Source: Hsuehochloa calcarea
Taxonomy: Eukaryota; Streptophyta; Magnoliopsida; Poales; Poaceae
Assembly: GCA_036346395.1 (NCBI GenBank)
Contig: CM070604.1
Location: 36,855,662-36,919,661 of the forward strand
DNA: 64,000 nt
Direction of reading: 5' to 3'
Shown: positions 1 to 12,114 of the stretch, piece by piece
How the letters are laid out: each line of letters starts with the position of its first letter
Position numbering within the stretch: position 1 is the first letter of the stretch
The notes under the pieces: generated by a model
What the model was told of the DNA's origin: nothing
Database searches by the model: none
What the model saw: only the letters and a program-made list of their open reading frames with translations
Position numbers and translations under genes: made by a program

Positions 1-1
1 T

Positions 2-969
2 GAGGATGAGGAAGCTGCAATAGCACGTTTTTATGGAGGATTAAGACGTGAAATTCAGGACATAGTGGATTACAAAGAATACGATAGCGTCCCTAGATTG
101 TTCCAACTTGCATGTTTGGCAGAAAAGGAATTGCAGGGACGACAACAGAGGCCAAGGAACAACTTTGGGAGCATGTCTACACCACGACCAGTGCCGGGGC
201 AATTTAAAACAGCCCACCTTCAGCTACACGGTCTGCTGCCCCCTCCACGAGTAGGGCGCGTTCAGCAGCACCTCCGACCACATCACATGCACCCGAGGTA
301 AGTAAAGTTACTAGTGTACAGGTACCAGCCAAGAGTTCTTCGTCGGTTGTTTCCACTGGTCGTACCACTGGGATTATTTGCCACCGTTGCAAGGGAATGG
401 GACACGCCATGAAGGATCGCCAAGTCGTGAGCATACCTTGCCACTACAGACGGTGGATATGTAAGTACTAGTGATATTGAGGATGAATATGTACTTGCAA
501 ACTAACATTGCGGTGGAGGAGACGAGATGGACAATGATGCTGATGTTGTAGAGGAGCAAGTAGCTGCTGTTGACACCGAGTATCATATGAGCCTTGTTGC
601 GCAACGAGTGCTGAGCGCACAAGTGGAGAGAGCGGAGCAAAATCAACGGCATAACTTGTTTCAAACCAGATTTCTTGTGAAAGACAGAGCCTGCAGAGTC
701 ATCATTGATGGAGGGAGCTGCAACAACCTTGCAAGCTCCGAGATGGTCGAGAAGCTTGGCTTGACCACACAACCACACCCACGTCCCTACTACATCCAAT
801 GGTTCAATTCGTGTGGTAAGTTAAAGGTAAACAAAGTTGTGAACGTGCAATTTTCAGCTGGTAATTACAAAGATAGTTCTGACTTTGATATAGTACCGAT
901 GCAAGCATGCTCTTTATTGCTCGGTAGGCCTTGGATATATGACAATGATATTTTGCACCATGGTAGAGC
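2..969 (+). pseudogene. gag C-terminus, zinc knuckle and protease of element A
   Basis: The frame from base 2 reads the end of a Retrotrans_gag domain (ARFYGG, then QDIVDYKEYDSVPRLF). A frameshift falls near 200. A CCHC knuckle begins at 379 (CHRCKGMGHAMKDR) with its last cysteine lost to a local change. From 527 the frame gives a retropepsin-like domain with the active-site word IIDGGSCNNLAS (about 703-735) and the downstream MQACSLLLGRPW. The frame is cut at 974 by the Tekay insertion and resumes at 11057 with NTYSF. Gag would package RNA and the protease would process the polyprotein, but this copy is not intact. Confidence 0.85.
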
Positions 970-974
970 TAATA
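970..974. repeat. Target-site duplication TAATA, left copy
   Basis: TAATA immediately precedes the TG of the Tekay-type element at 975. The identical TAATA follows its terminal CA at 11052-11056. The duplicated codons lie in the protease/linker region of element A. Confidence 0.95.
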
Positions 975-3490
975 TGTAACACCCCAGCCCAACACAGAGC
1001 CTAGAATGCCACCACACTACTCTTCCATCTAATAAATATTGACACACTATAAAAATTTCAGTAAGAAAACAATGATAATCATATCCAAAGATCACAAACG
1101 AACATGCATAATTATGGTTCAAATGATAATAAGTAATCAAGTGGAATAAAATCAGGTAAACAGTCCAATATCGCATCAACCAATGAATCCAAATGATTAA
1201 AACAAGCAGTCTAGTCCAAATGATATCCTAAACATTATTCAATAACTATCATGTCCGAGTGTAAACCAATTTTGAATGAAAAGATTATCATGGCGAATGA
1301 TCATGTGATGTCCATGTGCTCTACTCGCTCTCAGTTACGGCAGCCTCGAAGATCACCTAAAGTCAACAATAGAGCAAGGGTGAGTCCACGACTCAGCAAA
1401 TACATCATATACAACGAACAATAATAAATCAACAGCATTCAATAACTTCATTATCATCACATGCACTTCCATTCACATTCTCATTCATTAATCTCAAATA
1501 TCAATGCAACTCTATTCTATATGTCCACATGCACTTCTTTTCACAGATATCACGATAACGTGAGTGAATGCTCGCGACAACATTCACTCTCAAGCCCGTT
1601 CCTCCTTAAGGATCGGGGACCTCCTCCACTCCCGTGGAGTTGTGATCAATCATGATCACCTTCTCTTATGCAATGATGCTTATGAATGCAAACATGCAAA
1701 CTCCATCATCAACATCATATCCAACTTTTCATCATGTTTATCAACAAAGATATAATCATACCAATTCATTGTTTGCAATTAAATAAAATAAAAGCACAAC
1801 AATAATGGTAATAGAAGATAAAGAAAATGTTGATCGATCATTGATCGTTGTCTACCATGCACTTGCCTTTACTAGTTGCGACGACGATTTGGCTAGAAGA
1901 CGCAATGAACCACGACGCCTCTCCTACATTAAATACACCAATTCTCAATACAAACTACAGCATCATACGAATAACAATCAATATACATCGCCCTTCACGT
2001 CCCCAAATATACCACGTTACGCGGTATCAAAAACTACCCATTGCTGTCCGGTTACTAAAAAGAGCGTAACTTTTGACTCGAAAGTCCGATCACAACAAAC
2101 CAACCCATTCTGGATTCTTTATAAAATTATCCACACTTTCTTAGATTACGAAGACTTCTAATTAAATCATCTAACCCTCCGTATTTAGCCCCGAAAGCCG
2201 GTCTGTCCGCTTCGGAACAGCAGACTTAATAAATTCATAACTTTTGATTTATTCAACCAAAACGCGTGTTCTCAGATCCTACAGAACCATTGGACAATTA
2301 TCTACAACTTTCATGTAGATCAAAAACTCTAATTAGGCTATTTACTATTTTTAATATCCAATCTATCAAAACAGCACCGAAAGACGTTAACCCTAAAAAC
2401 AGCGGTCTTCCGAAAATCATATCCCGAAATCTACTTAACCGATTGACGAGATTCATTATGCTATAGAAAGATATCAAAATTATCTACAGTTAACTAGAAC
2501 TACTAATCACGTTATTAGCAATACCATGTAAAATAGCATTACTACATTATTTAATAACACTAGTTGTTTGCAATCATATATAGCTACAAGACAAAATAAT
2601 TAATCACTAACCTTCCAACCGAGACATTGGGTACTGCAAGAATCTCTAGTCACATGCTAAAATAACTACTACTAAATTCCAAAATAACTACATTGGTTAC
2701 TGCATGCAAACCCCAATAAAGAAATTCCTAGAAGTGCGCCATTAGCCGAACTACTGACGCAACCTAGCCAAGCAACGAACCATTTTCATGAATCGTGATA
2801 ACAAAATCGGTGGTCGTGCATAAACTTGGTCCACCATTGTATTGATAATATGTCAGCAGAAAACAAAAATAGCGGGCGGCAGTGACATGGAAGCAGAAGA
2901 AAGTGATGAACCTCTTCACGCCAAGACAAACCGCTCGGTCACGCTCTTCTCACGCCAAGCAGCGACAATGATTCGGTCGGTTGGTTCGGCAATAAGACAA
3001 AGACCGCAAGCAGACTTCCATGCGCAATTGCAGCAAAGAATGGTCTCCACGCGTTGCTCCACGCAGAAGAAGTTTAATCACCGCAAGCGGCGGTCCGACT
3101 CAAGGCAGATCACGCGCGCAGAAAAAGCGGCAGCAGAACAACAAGACGCAAGACCGGCACCCGACCTCCACGCGGCAACCAACGCACAAAGAATTTAGCG
3201 CGGGCGTGATAGCGTGCAAAGAAGCGCGCATAAAGAAAGAAGAAAAAAAAAACAGCAGCAGCAAGTCGCAGATTGACTGGCGGCGGCTGGCTCCCAAGAG
3301 AAAAGAAAACAATCAAGGGTGGAAAACAAGACTAAAAAGTTAGGGTTTCTAGAAAAACTCCAAATCTATTTATATAGCTCATAACAATTCCGAAAATTCT
3401 ATTTTTTTATAAGCACTATTTTAATTAATTGCACACCAGCCCTTAAAATGTTTTTATCAATATTAATATTATTTTTTTCAGAGTATTACA
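975..3490 (-). repeat. 3' LTR of the Tekay-type element
   Basis: 2,516 bp, TG...CA, reading TGTAACACCCC at the left end and GAGTATTACA at the right end on the plus strand. It is the same length as the partner LTR at 8536-11051. It carries the hairpin TGAGTCCACGACTCA at 1381-1395. A GC-rich segment at about 2930-3330 is the most divergent part between the two LTRs. Confidence 0.95.
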
Positions 3491-3507
3491 TTCTACCCCC
3501 CTTAACG
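3491..3507 (-). other. Polypurine tract of the Tekay-type element
   Basis: On the minus strand a purine-rich run (AAGGGGGGTAGAA) directly abuts the 3' LTR. This is the expected position of the plus-strand primer for reverse transcription. Confidence 0.75.
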
Positions 3508-3564
3508 GAATTCGACCCCGAATTCTACTCGCCATTCTACTCAAATAAAACTGCACAGCTGAAA

Positions 3565-4567
3565 TTAAACAACAAAACAACACGTACCCGACGTGAACAA
3601 CTCCGGATATTGCTCGCGCATGCGAGACTCCAACTCCCAAGTCGCTTCTCTCTGGATGATCGCCCACAAAGACCTTGACGTAACCAACGTCTTGTGCCTC
3701 AGCACTCGCTCCGACCTCTCCAAAATGCGCGCCGGACGCGACTCAACTGTGAGGTCTTGCTCAATAGTCAACGGCTCTAATGAAATCTTATGCTCTGGGT
3801 CTCTCAGAAACTTTCTCAGCATTGAGACATGAAACACATTGTGAACTCCACGCATAGACTCAGGAAGGTCCAGGCGGTAAGCTAACTTCCCAATTCTTGC
3901 AATAATCGGGAACGGTCCAACATACCTCGGGCTAAGCTTTCCTTTGGTACCGAATCGGACAATGCCTTTAGTGGGAGACACTCTCAAGAGCACCTGGTCA
4001 CCCACCGCAAACTCCAAATCGCGCCTCCTCAAATCAGCATAACTCTTCTGTCTACTCTGAGCTGCTAACAGATTCTGCCTCACCATGGCCACACGCTCAA
4101 CGGTCTTCTGAATCCAGTCCGGACCCAAAATTGCCTTCTCTCCAATCGCATCCCAACAAAGCGGCGATCGCACTTCCGCCCATAGAGAACCTCAAATGGC
4201 GCGGCTCTAATCTTCGAATGGTAACTATTATTATAAGCAAACTCGCAAGTGGCAATGGTCCTCCCAACTACCCTTCCAAGATAGAACACAAGATCGCAAC
4301 ATATCCTCCAAAGTCCGAATAGTCCGCCTGACCGCCCATCCGTGCAATGGGTGAAATGTCAGTACTAAGGCGAGCTGTGCCCAATGCACTCGCAGACTCT
4401 CCCGAACTTGGAGACAAACTTGGCGTCCCTGCTGTAAATGATGGTCTTTGGCACACCATGCGTCTTACTATCTCACGCACATAAATAGGAGCTAGATCAC
4501 TCATTGAATTTGTTGTGCGAATAGGAATGAAGTGCGCAGACTTGTGAATCGATCCACCACTACCCAA
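3565..4567 (-). pseudogene. Integrase core/C-terminus and chromodomain (Tekay-type)
   Basis: Minus-strand frames cover the integrase core (SAHFIPIRTTNS near 4530), a region with CEFAYNNSYHSKIRAAPFE (4289-4080) and a 202-aa frame (4173-3565). The 202-aa frame has the integrase C-terminal module (RDLEFAVGDQVLLRVSP, then YRLDLPESMRGVHNVFHVS). It ends in a chromodomain-like segment with the aromatic/acidic signature LWAIIQREATWELE followed by YPELF. Chromodomains of this class bind methylated histone H3 and steer integration to heterochromatin. Two frame changes separate the pieces. Confidence 0.85.
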
Positions 4568-4624
4568 ATCGCATCCTTCCTCAAGCGCGAACGAGGTAAC
4601 GCTACCACAAAGTCCATAGAGATA

Positions 4625-5548
4625 TCATCCCAAGGCCACTGGGTACCTCCAAAGGTCGCAACAACCTGCAGGGCGCTTGTGCTCAGCTTTCACTTGCTGA
4701 CAAACACCACAAGAAGCCACATAGTTAGCAATATCCACCTTCATTCTCTTCCACCAAAAATTCCGTTTCAGATCTCGATACATCTTAGTCTCACCAGGGT
4801 GAACAGTGTACGGAGTGCGATGTGCCTCCCTCAAGATATCATCTTTGACCTCCGCCTTTTGTGGCACGCAAAGACGTCCTTTAAACCTCAAAGTACCAGA
4901 ATCGTCCATGCTAAAATCACCCTCTTTACCCTCATCCAGACGCTTCCTAACCTCCTGTAATAACCGATCACTCTGCTGTGCTTCCCGCACACGGTCTGGA
5001 ATAGCTGACTCAAGAATCAACTGTGTCTCAACATGTGATGTGCCCGCATAACAATAAGATATACCCATACGATCAAAATCAGCAATAAGGCAATCTAGAG
5101 TAGCAGGAGTCGCCTTGCGACTAAGAGCATCTGCAACAACATTGGCCTTGCCCGGATGATACTGAATAGTAAGATCATAATCCTTGATCAGCTCCAACCA
5201 CCTCCTTTGCCTCAAATTCAGATCCTTCTGAGTGAAGATATACTTGAGACTCTTGTGATCGGTGAAAATATCACAAGGCTCACCGTATAGATAATGCCTC
5301 CAAATCTTGAGAGCAAAAACAACCGCAGCCAACTCCAAATCATGAGTGGGATAATTCTGCTCATGCTTCTTTAGCTGTCTCGACGCATAAGCAATCACCT
5401 TACCGTCTTGCATGAGAACACAGCCAAGACCCACTCGAGACGATCTGAAAAGATCAGAATCGCTTTCCGGCTCGGAAGAGTGAGAATAGGAGAGGTCACC
5501 AACTTTGTCCTTCAAAATGCGTAAACTAGCCACACTCATCGGTCCCAC
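4625..5548 (-). pseudogene. RNase H and integrase zinc-finger segment (Tekay-type)
   Basis: A 307-aa open frame reads RNase H motifs (GKVIAYASRQLKKHEQNYPT, DIFTDHKSLKYIFTQKDLN, ANVVADALSRK). It then gives the HHCC zinc-binding end of integrase (HRTPYTVHPGETKMYRDL and ASCGVCQQVKAEHKRPAG). The stop near 4625 separates it from the integrase core on the same strand, so the polyprotein is interrupted here. Confidence 0.88.
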
Positions 5549-6331
5549 CGAATCTCACACCTTTCTGAGTAAGCTGAGACATTGGCTTGGCAATGATAGA
5601 GAAATCCTGCACAAAACGCCGATAATATCCAGCCAAACCCAAGAAACTCCTCACCTCCTTCACACTAGTCGGCCTCTTCCAATCCACCACTGTGGATACC
5701 TTGCTAGGATCAACAGCAATACCCTGAGGGTTAATCACATGACCCAGAAAACCCACTTCTGAAATCCAGAACTCACACTTCTTCAATTTAGCATAGAACT
5801 TGTGCTCTCTCAAAGTATCTAAAACCAGCCTCAAATGACGCTCATGATCCTCATTGGTCTTGGAATAGATAAGAATGTCATCAATGAACACCACCACGAA
5901 GTCATCTAGATACTCGTGTAACATGTTGTTCATGGTCTCCATAAAAATGGCAGGTGCATTAGTCAATCCAAAAGACATAACTTTATACTCATAATGCCCA
6001 TACCGTGGAGAAAGCGGTCTTCTCAACATCTCGCTCACGCACACGGATTTGATTATACCACATCGAGATCGATCTTGGAGAATACTTGAGCTCCATTCAA
6101 GCGATCAAACAAGTCCTCAATGCGAGGCAATGGATATTTGTTCTTAATTGTGACTGCATTAAGCGCACGGTAATCAATACACATACGCCAACTCCCATCC
6201 TTCTTCTCTGTGAATAGAACAGGAGCTCCCCATGGCGATACACTACGCCTGATCAAACCTTTGGCCAACAAATCATCCAACTGCTTCTTCAACTCGTCCT
6301 GAAACGGACGTGCTAATCGATATGGAGACAT
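5526..6331 (-). pseudogene. Reverse transcriptase segment (Tekay-type)
   Basis: Two frames, 6331-6053 and 6044-5526, give a Ty3/gypsy RT. The first has SPWGAPVLFTEKKDGSWRMC, IDYRALNAVTIKNKYPLPRI and FSKIDL. The second has MSFGLTNAPAIFM and the catalytic FIDDILIYS, then GFLGHVINPQGI. A frameshift near 6050 falls in the usually conserved RSGYHQ block and removes it. RT copies element RNA into DNA. Confidence 0.88.
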
Positions 6332-6358
6332 CGAGATGGGACGAGTACCGGAACAAGA

Positions 6359-7186
6359 TCAATGCGAAACTCCACGCCTCGCACGGTGGCAATCCGGAAG
6401 ATCACCGGGAACACATCCGGTAATCACGACCACCGGAATCTCCTCAATCTGCGGCCACACTCGGTTTCTCAAAGAAGAGCTAAAAGAAGTCCGCATTTCA
6501 CGCCGCGGCCGGAACGATCCGGCCAACATCGAAAGAGAGCGCGGGCGCACTCCTGAAAAGTCAAAGTCTCCCTGCACGAGGTCCGCACAGACCGCTCTAC
6601 GTAAACAAGATATCACGGCTCGATAAGAGTGCAACCAATCCATACCCAAGATAACGTCGAACGGCTCCATTTGAATAACTATCAAATTCGCCGTGAACTT
6701 CTCACCATCAATGACAATAGAACACCCAGGACAAACAGTAGAGCTAGCAATAATACCCCCAGGAGAACTAACCAACACCGACTGAGAAATCCACTGCATA
6801 CTCAAGTTCGCTCTCCTAGCAAACGCCGACGAGACAAACGAAAAGGTAGCCCCCGAATCAAAAAGGACTAAAGCATCAAACGAATCCACAAGCAAAGTAC
6901 CTGTCACCACGTCAGGACGACCTGCGGACTCCGCTGTAGGCATGGCGTACACTCCAGGTGGCGCCATGGCGAAGGAAGACGACGGCGGGGCGGCGAGAGC
7001 CCCAACAATCTGCTGTGGCGGTGCAGGTAAAGCCGGTCGTCTGACCCAAGCGGTGCGAAGGTGGCGGCCGCGAGTACCTCGCCGGGGCGCCCAAGTGAAG
7101 GAAATGGCATCGCCGGAGGAGCGATCATCATCCGAAAGATCCTCGAGCAGACCCATCAAGAAGAAGAAGATGGCACGGGCTCCCAC
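6359..7186 (-). pseudogene. Aspartic protease segment (Tekay-type)
   Basis: A 275-aa frame contains a retropepsin of the RVP_2 kind. The active-site word is LFDSGATFSFVSSAFA, followed by FDVILGMDWLHSYRAVISC. The upstream part is proline/serine/alanine-rich, typical of the gag-protease linker. It would cleave the polyprotein. The C-terminal end runs into a different frame before RT begins at 6331. Confidence 0.85.
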
Positions 7187-7315
7187 TTGATCACGCTTAG
7201 CGGGTTACGCGACACACCCGCTCCTTGTGACCACATCGGCCACACCGACGGCAATCTCCGTCCAAGTGCACTCAGCAGTACGTGTCCATCACCGCACTTA
7301 AAGCGAGCATGCCCC

Positions 7316-8275
7316 TTACCTCGGGACAGACGAAGAGCCGAGTACACGCAAAAGAACGAGGCGCCAAGAAGGAACGGCCTCGATCGCTAGACTGAAAGAT
7401 CGCGGTCCTCCCTTGAATTTCTTGAAAGCGGTCGTCGACTGCACCCACTTCCTCACTAGAGCTCCTCTTCCGTCACCACCGAAACTACTACCCACCGAGG
7501 CTTGTCGCCTTTGTGAGTCAGATCTCCAACTCCATGCCCCTAGCTTGCTCCACAACAGAGTAGAGTCACAGAGTGGAGTAGCTCCCAACACATGCCGCAC
7601 TCGAGTTGAGACCCGACGGAACCTCTTGGCCTTCGAAGGTCATCGTTACATCAAGGAACGGCGAACCAAGTTGTTGAACTCACCTCATACTCAAGAATAG
7701 ACCTCTTCCCGAGCAAAGGTCGTCAAGGCAACCTCCATCTTCTCAACAAATGAGTAGGGTAGAACTTCCCTTGAACTGATCAACAAAGTCCTCCCAAGTG
7801 ATCGCCCTTGAGCGGCGGTCCTCAAGACAACACGCCTCCCACCAAATATCTGCTTGCCCTTTCAAATGAAAGGCAACAAACGGACCCTCAAGAGAAGACA
7901 TCTCTAAAGCTCCAAATCGCCTCTCCATGTAGCGCAACCACCACGCTCGACCGGTGTGCCCGACCACAAACGGATCCAACCTCAACCCCATCCACTCTCG
8001 AAGTGTCATCCGCGCCAGAACCGGTGGATGTGCGACAGAGCAACAACAGATGCCGCGAAGAATGGAGCTGCCGGCGCTGTTGACGAAGAGCACGGATCTC
8101 TCCCACCAACTCTCTCAAGAAAGCGGGGTCTCATCTCGACTACAACCGAGGCGGGTCAACAAAGAACCCCTCGCCATCGACTAATCACACAGGGAGGTGG
8201 CTCCACGGAACCTCTCCCGCGGCCACGACCTCCACGACCGCGGCCACCACGACCACGTCCTCTGCCCCTCGGCAT
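7316..8275 (-). pseudogene. gag of the Tekay-type element
   Basis: The best start is the ATG at 8275-8273, because the following codons give an Arg/Gly-rich N-terminus (MPRGRGRGRGG) as often seen in this gag type. The Retrotrans_gag core is visible at about 7960-7740 (WLRYMERRFGALEMSSLEG, then KGQADIWWEACCLEDRRSR). A knuckle-like CARFKCGDGH word occurs near 7300 but is not a clean CCHC. The frame changes several times between 8118 and 7316. Confidence 0.75.
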
Positions 8276-8521
8276 AGCTATCAACCACAATCAACAATAC
8301 ACAATGAGCTCAAAGCTCAAAATAAACTCATCCATCAATGAACAGCATAACGGAAGCGTAAAACTATACTCGTACCTCTCTCTAACCTACTGTGCACTAG
8401 TGTGTCAAGTTTTAGGTTAGTTAACCATTAGCAAATTTTAGTTGATTTACTAATCTAAAACTAATTTTAACAATTTTAGTTTGCCTAAGTTGTTAATCTA
8501 TTCACCACGGACCTAAAGCCC

Positions 8522-8533
8522 GCTCTGATACCA
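8522..8533 (-). other. Primer-binding site (initiator tRNA-Met type)
   Basis: The minus strand reads TGGTATCAGAGC two bases after the CA end of the right LTR. This complements the 3' end of plant initiator tRNA-Met. It fixes 8536-11051 as the 5' LTR. Confidence 0.93.
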
Positions 8534-8535
8534 AC

Positions 8536-11051
8536 TGTAACACCCCAGCCCAACACAGAGCCTAGAATGCCACCACACTACTCTTCCATCTAATAAATAT
8601 TGACACACTATAAAAATTTCAGTAAGAAAACAATGATAATCATATCCAAAGATCACAAACGAACATGCATAATTATGGTTCAAATGATAATAAGTAATCA
8701 AGTGGAATAAAATCAGGTAAACAGTCCAATATCGCATCAACCAATGAATCCAAATGATTAAAACAAGCAGTCTAGTCCAAATGATATCCTAAACATTATT
8801 CAATAACTATCATGTCCGAGTGTAAACCAATTTTGAATGAAAAGATTATCATGGCGAATGATCATGTGATGTCCATGTGCTCTACTCGCTCTCGCCACTG
8901 GCACCTCAAGATCACCTAAAGTCAACAATAGAGCAAGGGTGAGTCCACGACTCAGCAAATACATCATATACAACGAACAATAATAAATCAACAGCATTCA
9001 ATAACTTCATTATCATCACATGCACTTCCATTCACATTCTCATTCATTAATCTCAAATATCAATGCAACTCTATTCTATATGTCCACATGCACTTCTTTT
9101 CGCGTATACCGGTATAACGTGAGTGAATGCTCGCGACAACATTCACTCTCAAGCCCGTTCCTCCTTAAGGATCGGGGACCTCCTCCACTCCCGTGGAGTT
9201 GTGATCAATCATGATCACCTTCTCTTATGCAATGATGCTTATGAATGCAAACATGCAAACTCCATCATCAACATCATATCCAACTTTTCATCATGTTTAT
9301 CAACAAAGATATAATCATACCAATTCATTGTTTGCAATTAAATAAAATAAAAGCACAACAATAATGGTAATAGAAGATAAAGAAAACAGTGATCGATCAT
9401 TGATCGCTGTCTACCATGCACTTGCCTTTACTAGTTGCGACGCACGATTTGGCTAGAAGACGGCAACAGACACGACGCCTCTCCTACATTAAATACACCA
9501 ATTCTCAATACAAACTACAGCATCATACGAATAACAATCAATATACATCGCTCCTTCACGTCCCCAAATATACCACGTTACGCCGGTATCAAAAACTACC
9601 CATTGCTGTCCGGTTACTAAAAAGAGCGTAACTTTTGACTCGAAAGTCCGATCACAACAAACCAACCCATTCTGGATTCTTTATAAAATTATCCACACTT
9701 TCTTAGATTACGAAGACTTCTAATTAAATCATCTAACCCTCCGTATTTAGCCCCGAAAGCCGGTCTGTCCGCTTCGGAACAGCAGACTTAATAAATTCAT
9801 AACTTTTGATTTATTCAACCAAAACGCGTGTTCTCAGATCCTACAGAACCATTGGACAATTATCTACAACTTTCATGTAGATCAAAAACTCTAATTAGGC
9901 TATTTACTATTTTTAATATCCAATCTATCAAAACAGCACCGAAAGACGTTAACCCTAAAAACAGCGGTCTTCCGAAAATCATATCCCGAAATCTACTTAA
10001 CCGATTGACGAGATTCATTATGCTATAGAAAGATATCAAAATTATCTACGCTAACTAGAACTACTAATCACGTTATTAGCAATACCATGTAAAATAGCAT
10101 TACTACATTATTTAATAACACTAGTTGTTTGCAATCATATATAGCTACAAGACAAAATAATTAATCACTAACCTTCCAACCGAGACATTGGGTACTGCAA
10201 GAATCTCTAGTCACATGCTAAAATAACTACTACTAAATTCCAAAATAACTACATTGGTTACTGCATGCAAACCCCAATAAAGAAATTCCTAGAAGTGCGC
10301 CATTAGCCGAACTACTGACGCAACCTAGCCAAGCAACGAACCATTTTCATGAATCGTGATAACAAAATCGGTGGTCGTGCATAAACTTGGTCCACCATTG
10401 TATTGATAATATGTCATCAGAAAACAAAAATAGCGGGCGGCAGTGACATGGAAGCAGAAGAAAGTGATGAACCTCTTCACGCCAAGACACCGCTCGGTCA
10501 TTTGCCCTTCTCACGCGCAGCGATGCAGATTCGGTCGGTGGGTCGGCAGCAAGACAAAGACCGCAGTGAGACTTCCATCTTGCGCAGCAGCAGCAAAGAA
10601 TGGTCTCCACGCTGTTGCTCCACGCAAAGAAGAAGCGAATCACCGCGAAGAAGGTACCTCCGCTCAAAGAGATCACGCGCAGAAAAAGCAAAAGCGGTCT
10701 TGAAGAACAGACCGGCACCAGCCTCCACGCGGCAACCAACGCACAGCAATTTGGCGCGGGCCGGCGGTAGCAGCGGCAGCAGTGCGCATAAAGAAAGAAG
10801 AAAAAAAAACAGCAGCAGCAAGTCGCAGATTGACTGGCGGCGGCTGGCTCCCAAGAGAAAAGAAAAACAACTGGCGGCGGTGGAAAACAAGACTAAAAAG
10901 TTAGGGTTTCTAGAAAAACTCCAAATCTATTTATATAGCTCATAACAATTCCGAAAATTCTATTTTTTTATAAGCACTATTTTAATTAATTGCACACCGG
11001 CCCTTAAAATGTTTTTATCAATATTAATATTATTTTTTTCAGAGTATTACA
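8536..11051 (-). repeat. 5' LTR of the Tekay-type element
   Basis: 2,516 bp, TG...CA, bordered by the PBS on one side and the TAATA duplication on the other. It is identical to the left LTR over runs of several hundred bases, but differs in short patches (near 8895, 9103, 9390, 9440-9470, 9550-9585 and 10485-10790). Confidence 0.95.
8940..8954 (-). other. Conserved LTR hairpin TGAGTC/GACTCA
   Basis: TGAGTCCACGACTCA folds into a six-pair stem with a three-base loop, about 400 bp before the LTR 3' end. Comparable hairpins of different sequence occur at similar places in other gypsy LTRs here: 1381-1395, 20085-20105, 23676-23693, 48293-48306 and 52251-52267. Confidence 0.6.
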
Positions 11052-11056
11052 TAATA
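11052..11056. repeat. Target-site duplication TAATA, right copy
   Basis: Matches 970-974 exactly and marks the resumption of element A. Confidence 0.95.
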
Positions 11057-11484
11057 CCTACTCGTTCTTACACAAGGGTAAGAAGATTAAGTTATTACCT
11101 TTGACACCAGCTGAGATTTTGAAAGATGAAGAAGAGCGCGCTAAAAATGAAAGAAACACCGATAAGTATGATTCTGAAAATCAGCAAGTAGCAAAACGTG
11201 TTTTCCCACCTAAAAGGGAGAAAGTGGCGTCTAGTCCTAAGTCTGAGGGGATTAAATTGAAGGGATGTGTTATGATTGCCACTAAATCTGAACTTGCTGA
11301 AATTTGTGATAATGAGCTGCCATGCTATGCTTTAATATGCAAAAATGCCTTATACTCGCTTGAGGATATAGCTAGCTCTTTGCCTCCTTTGTTGCTAACC
11401 TTTGCGGAGTATGTGGATGTATTCCCACCGAGGTACCCCCGGGATTACCACCTATTCGAGGAATTGAGCATCAAATTGATTTGA
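11057..11484 (+). pseudogene. Protease-RT linker of element A after the insertion
   Basis: The frame continues the word broken at 974: NTYSFLHKGKKIKLLPLTPA, as in the uninterrupted copy of element B at about 45.7-45.8 kb. It goes on through IKLKGCVMIATKSELAEI and SLPPLLLTFAEYVDVFPP. A frameshift near 11430 precedes the RT domain. Confidence 0.88.
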
Positions 11485-11499
11485 TCCCAGAGCGACTTT

Positions 11500-12114
11500 G
11501 CCAAACCGTGCTGCATATAGGACCAATCCAGAGGAGACTAAGGAAATTCAGCGACAAGTCCAAGATCTTTTGGAACGGGGGGTACGTAAGAGAAAGCCTT
11601 AGTCCTTGTGCTGCTCCAGCTTCTTTTGGTTCCTAAGAAAGACGGTAGTTGGCGATGTGTGTTGATTGCGAGCCATTAATAACATTACTATAAGGTATCG
11701 TCATCCTATCCCAAGGCTAGACGACATGCTAGATGAATTGAGTGGATCTATTATCTTCACAAAGATTGACTTGCGGAGTGGTTACCACCAGATTAGAATG
11801 AAATTAGGAGATGAATGGAAAACTGCTTTTAAAACTAAGTTCGGATTATATGAATGGTTAGTGATGCCTTTCGGTTTAACTAATGCACCTAGTACTTTTA
11901 TGCGTTTGATGAACGAGGTTTTACGTCCTTTCATTGGAAAATTTGTGGTGGTTTACTTTGATGATATTTTGATTTATAGCAAGTCACATGAGCAACACTT
12001 AAATCATATACGTGCTGTTTTTAATGCTTTGAGAGACGCACGTTTGTTTGGTAACCTTGAGAAGTGCACCTTTGCACCGATCGAGTTGCATTTCTTGGTT
12101 ATGTTGTGACACCA
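11500..12114 (+). pseudogene. Reverse transcriptase of element A
   Basis: RT motifs are visible: AINNITIRYRHPIPRLDDML, IFTKIDLRSGYHQIRMKLG, MPFGLTNAPSTFM and the catalytic VVYFDDILIYS near 11950-11980. The region upstream (11485-11665) holds the VPKKDGSW-equivalent block in shifted frames. A frameshift near 12080 interrupts the block that reads CTDRVAFLGYV in element B. Confidence 0.9.

Larger units (their letters stand above)
975..11051 (-). mobile_element. Complete Tekay/Del-type chromovirus inserted in element A
   Basis: Minus-strand Ty3/gypsy element, 10,077 bp, with two 2,516-bp LTRs (975-3490 and 8536-11051) and a TAATA duplication. It has a Met-type PBS beside the right LTR and a purine tract beside the left LTR. 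The coding order on the minus strand is gag, protease, RT, RNase H, integrase, C-terminal chromodomain. The chromodomain and the RNase H/RT sequences point to the Tekay/Del chromovirus lineage. Long stretches of the LTR pair are identical, so insertion looks recent, yet the polyprotein carries many frameshifts. Local mismatch patches are treated as a finding. Confidence 0.93.

Noticed and set aside
1461..2466. Small ORFs repeated at 1461-2466 and 9020-10028
   Set aside because: Identical because they are the two LTRs of one element; AT-rich non-coding sequence.
975..11051. LTR differences interpreted as targeted hypermutation (deaminase- or RIP-like)
   Set aside because: Differences include indels and mixed substitution types in patches, not a uniform C-to-T or G-to-A pattern.
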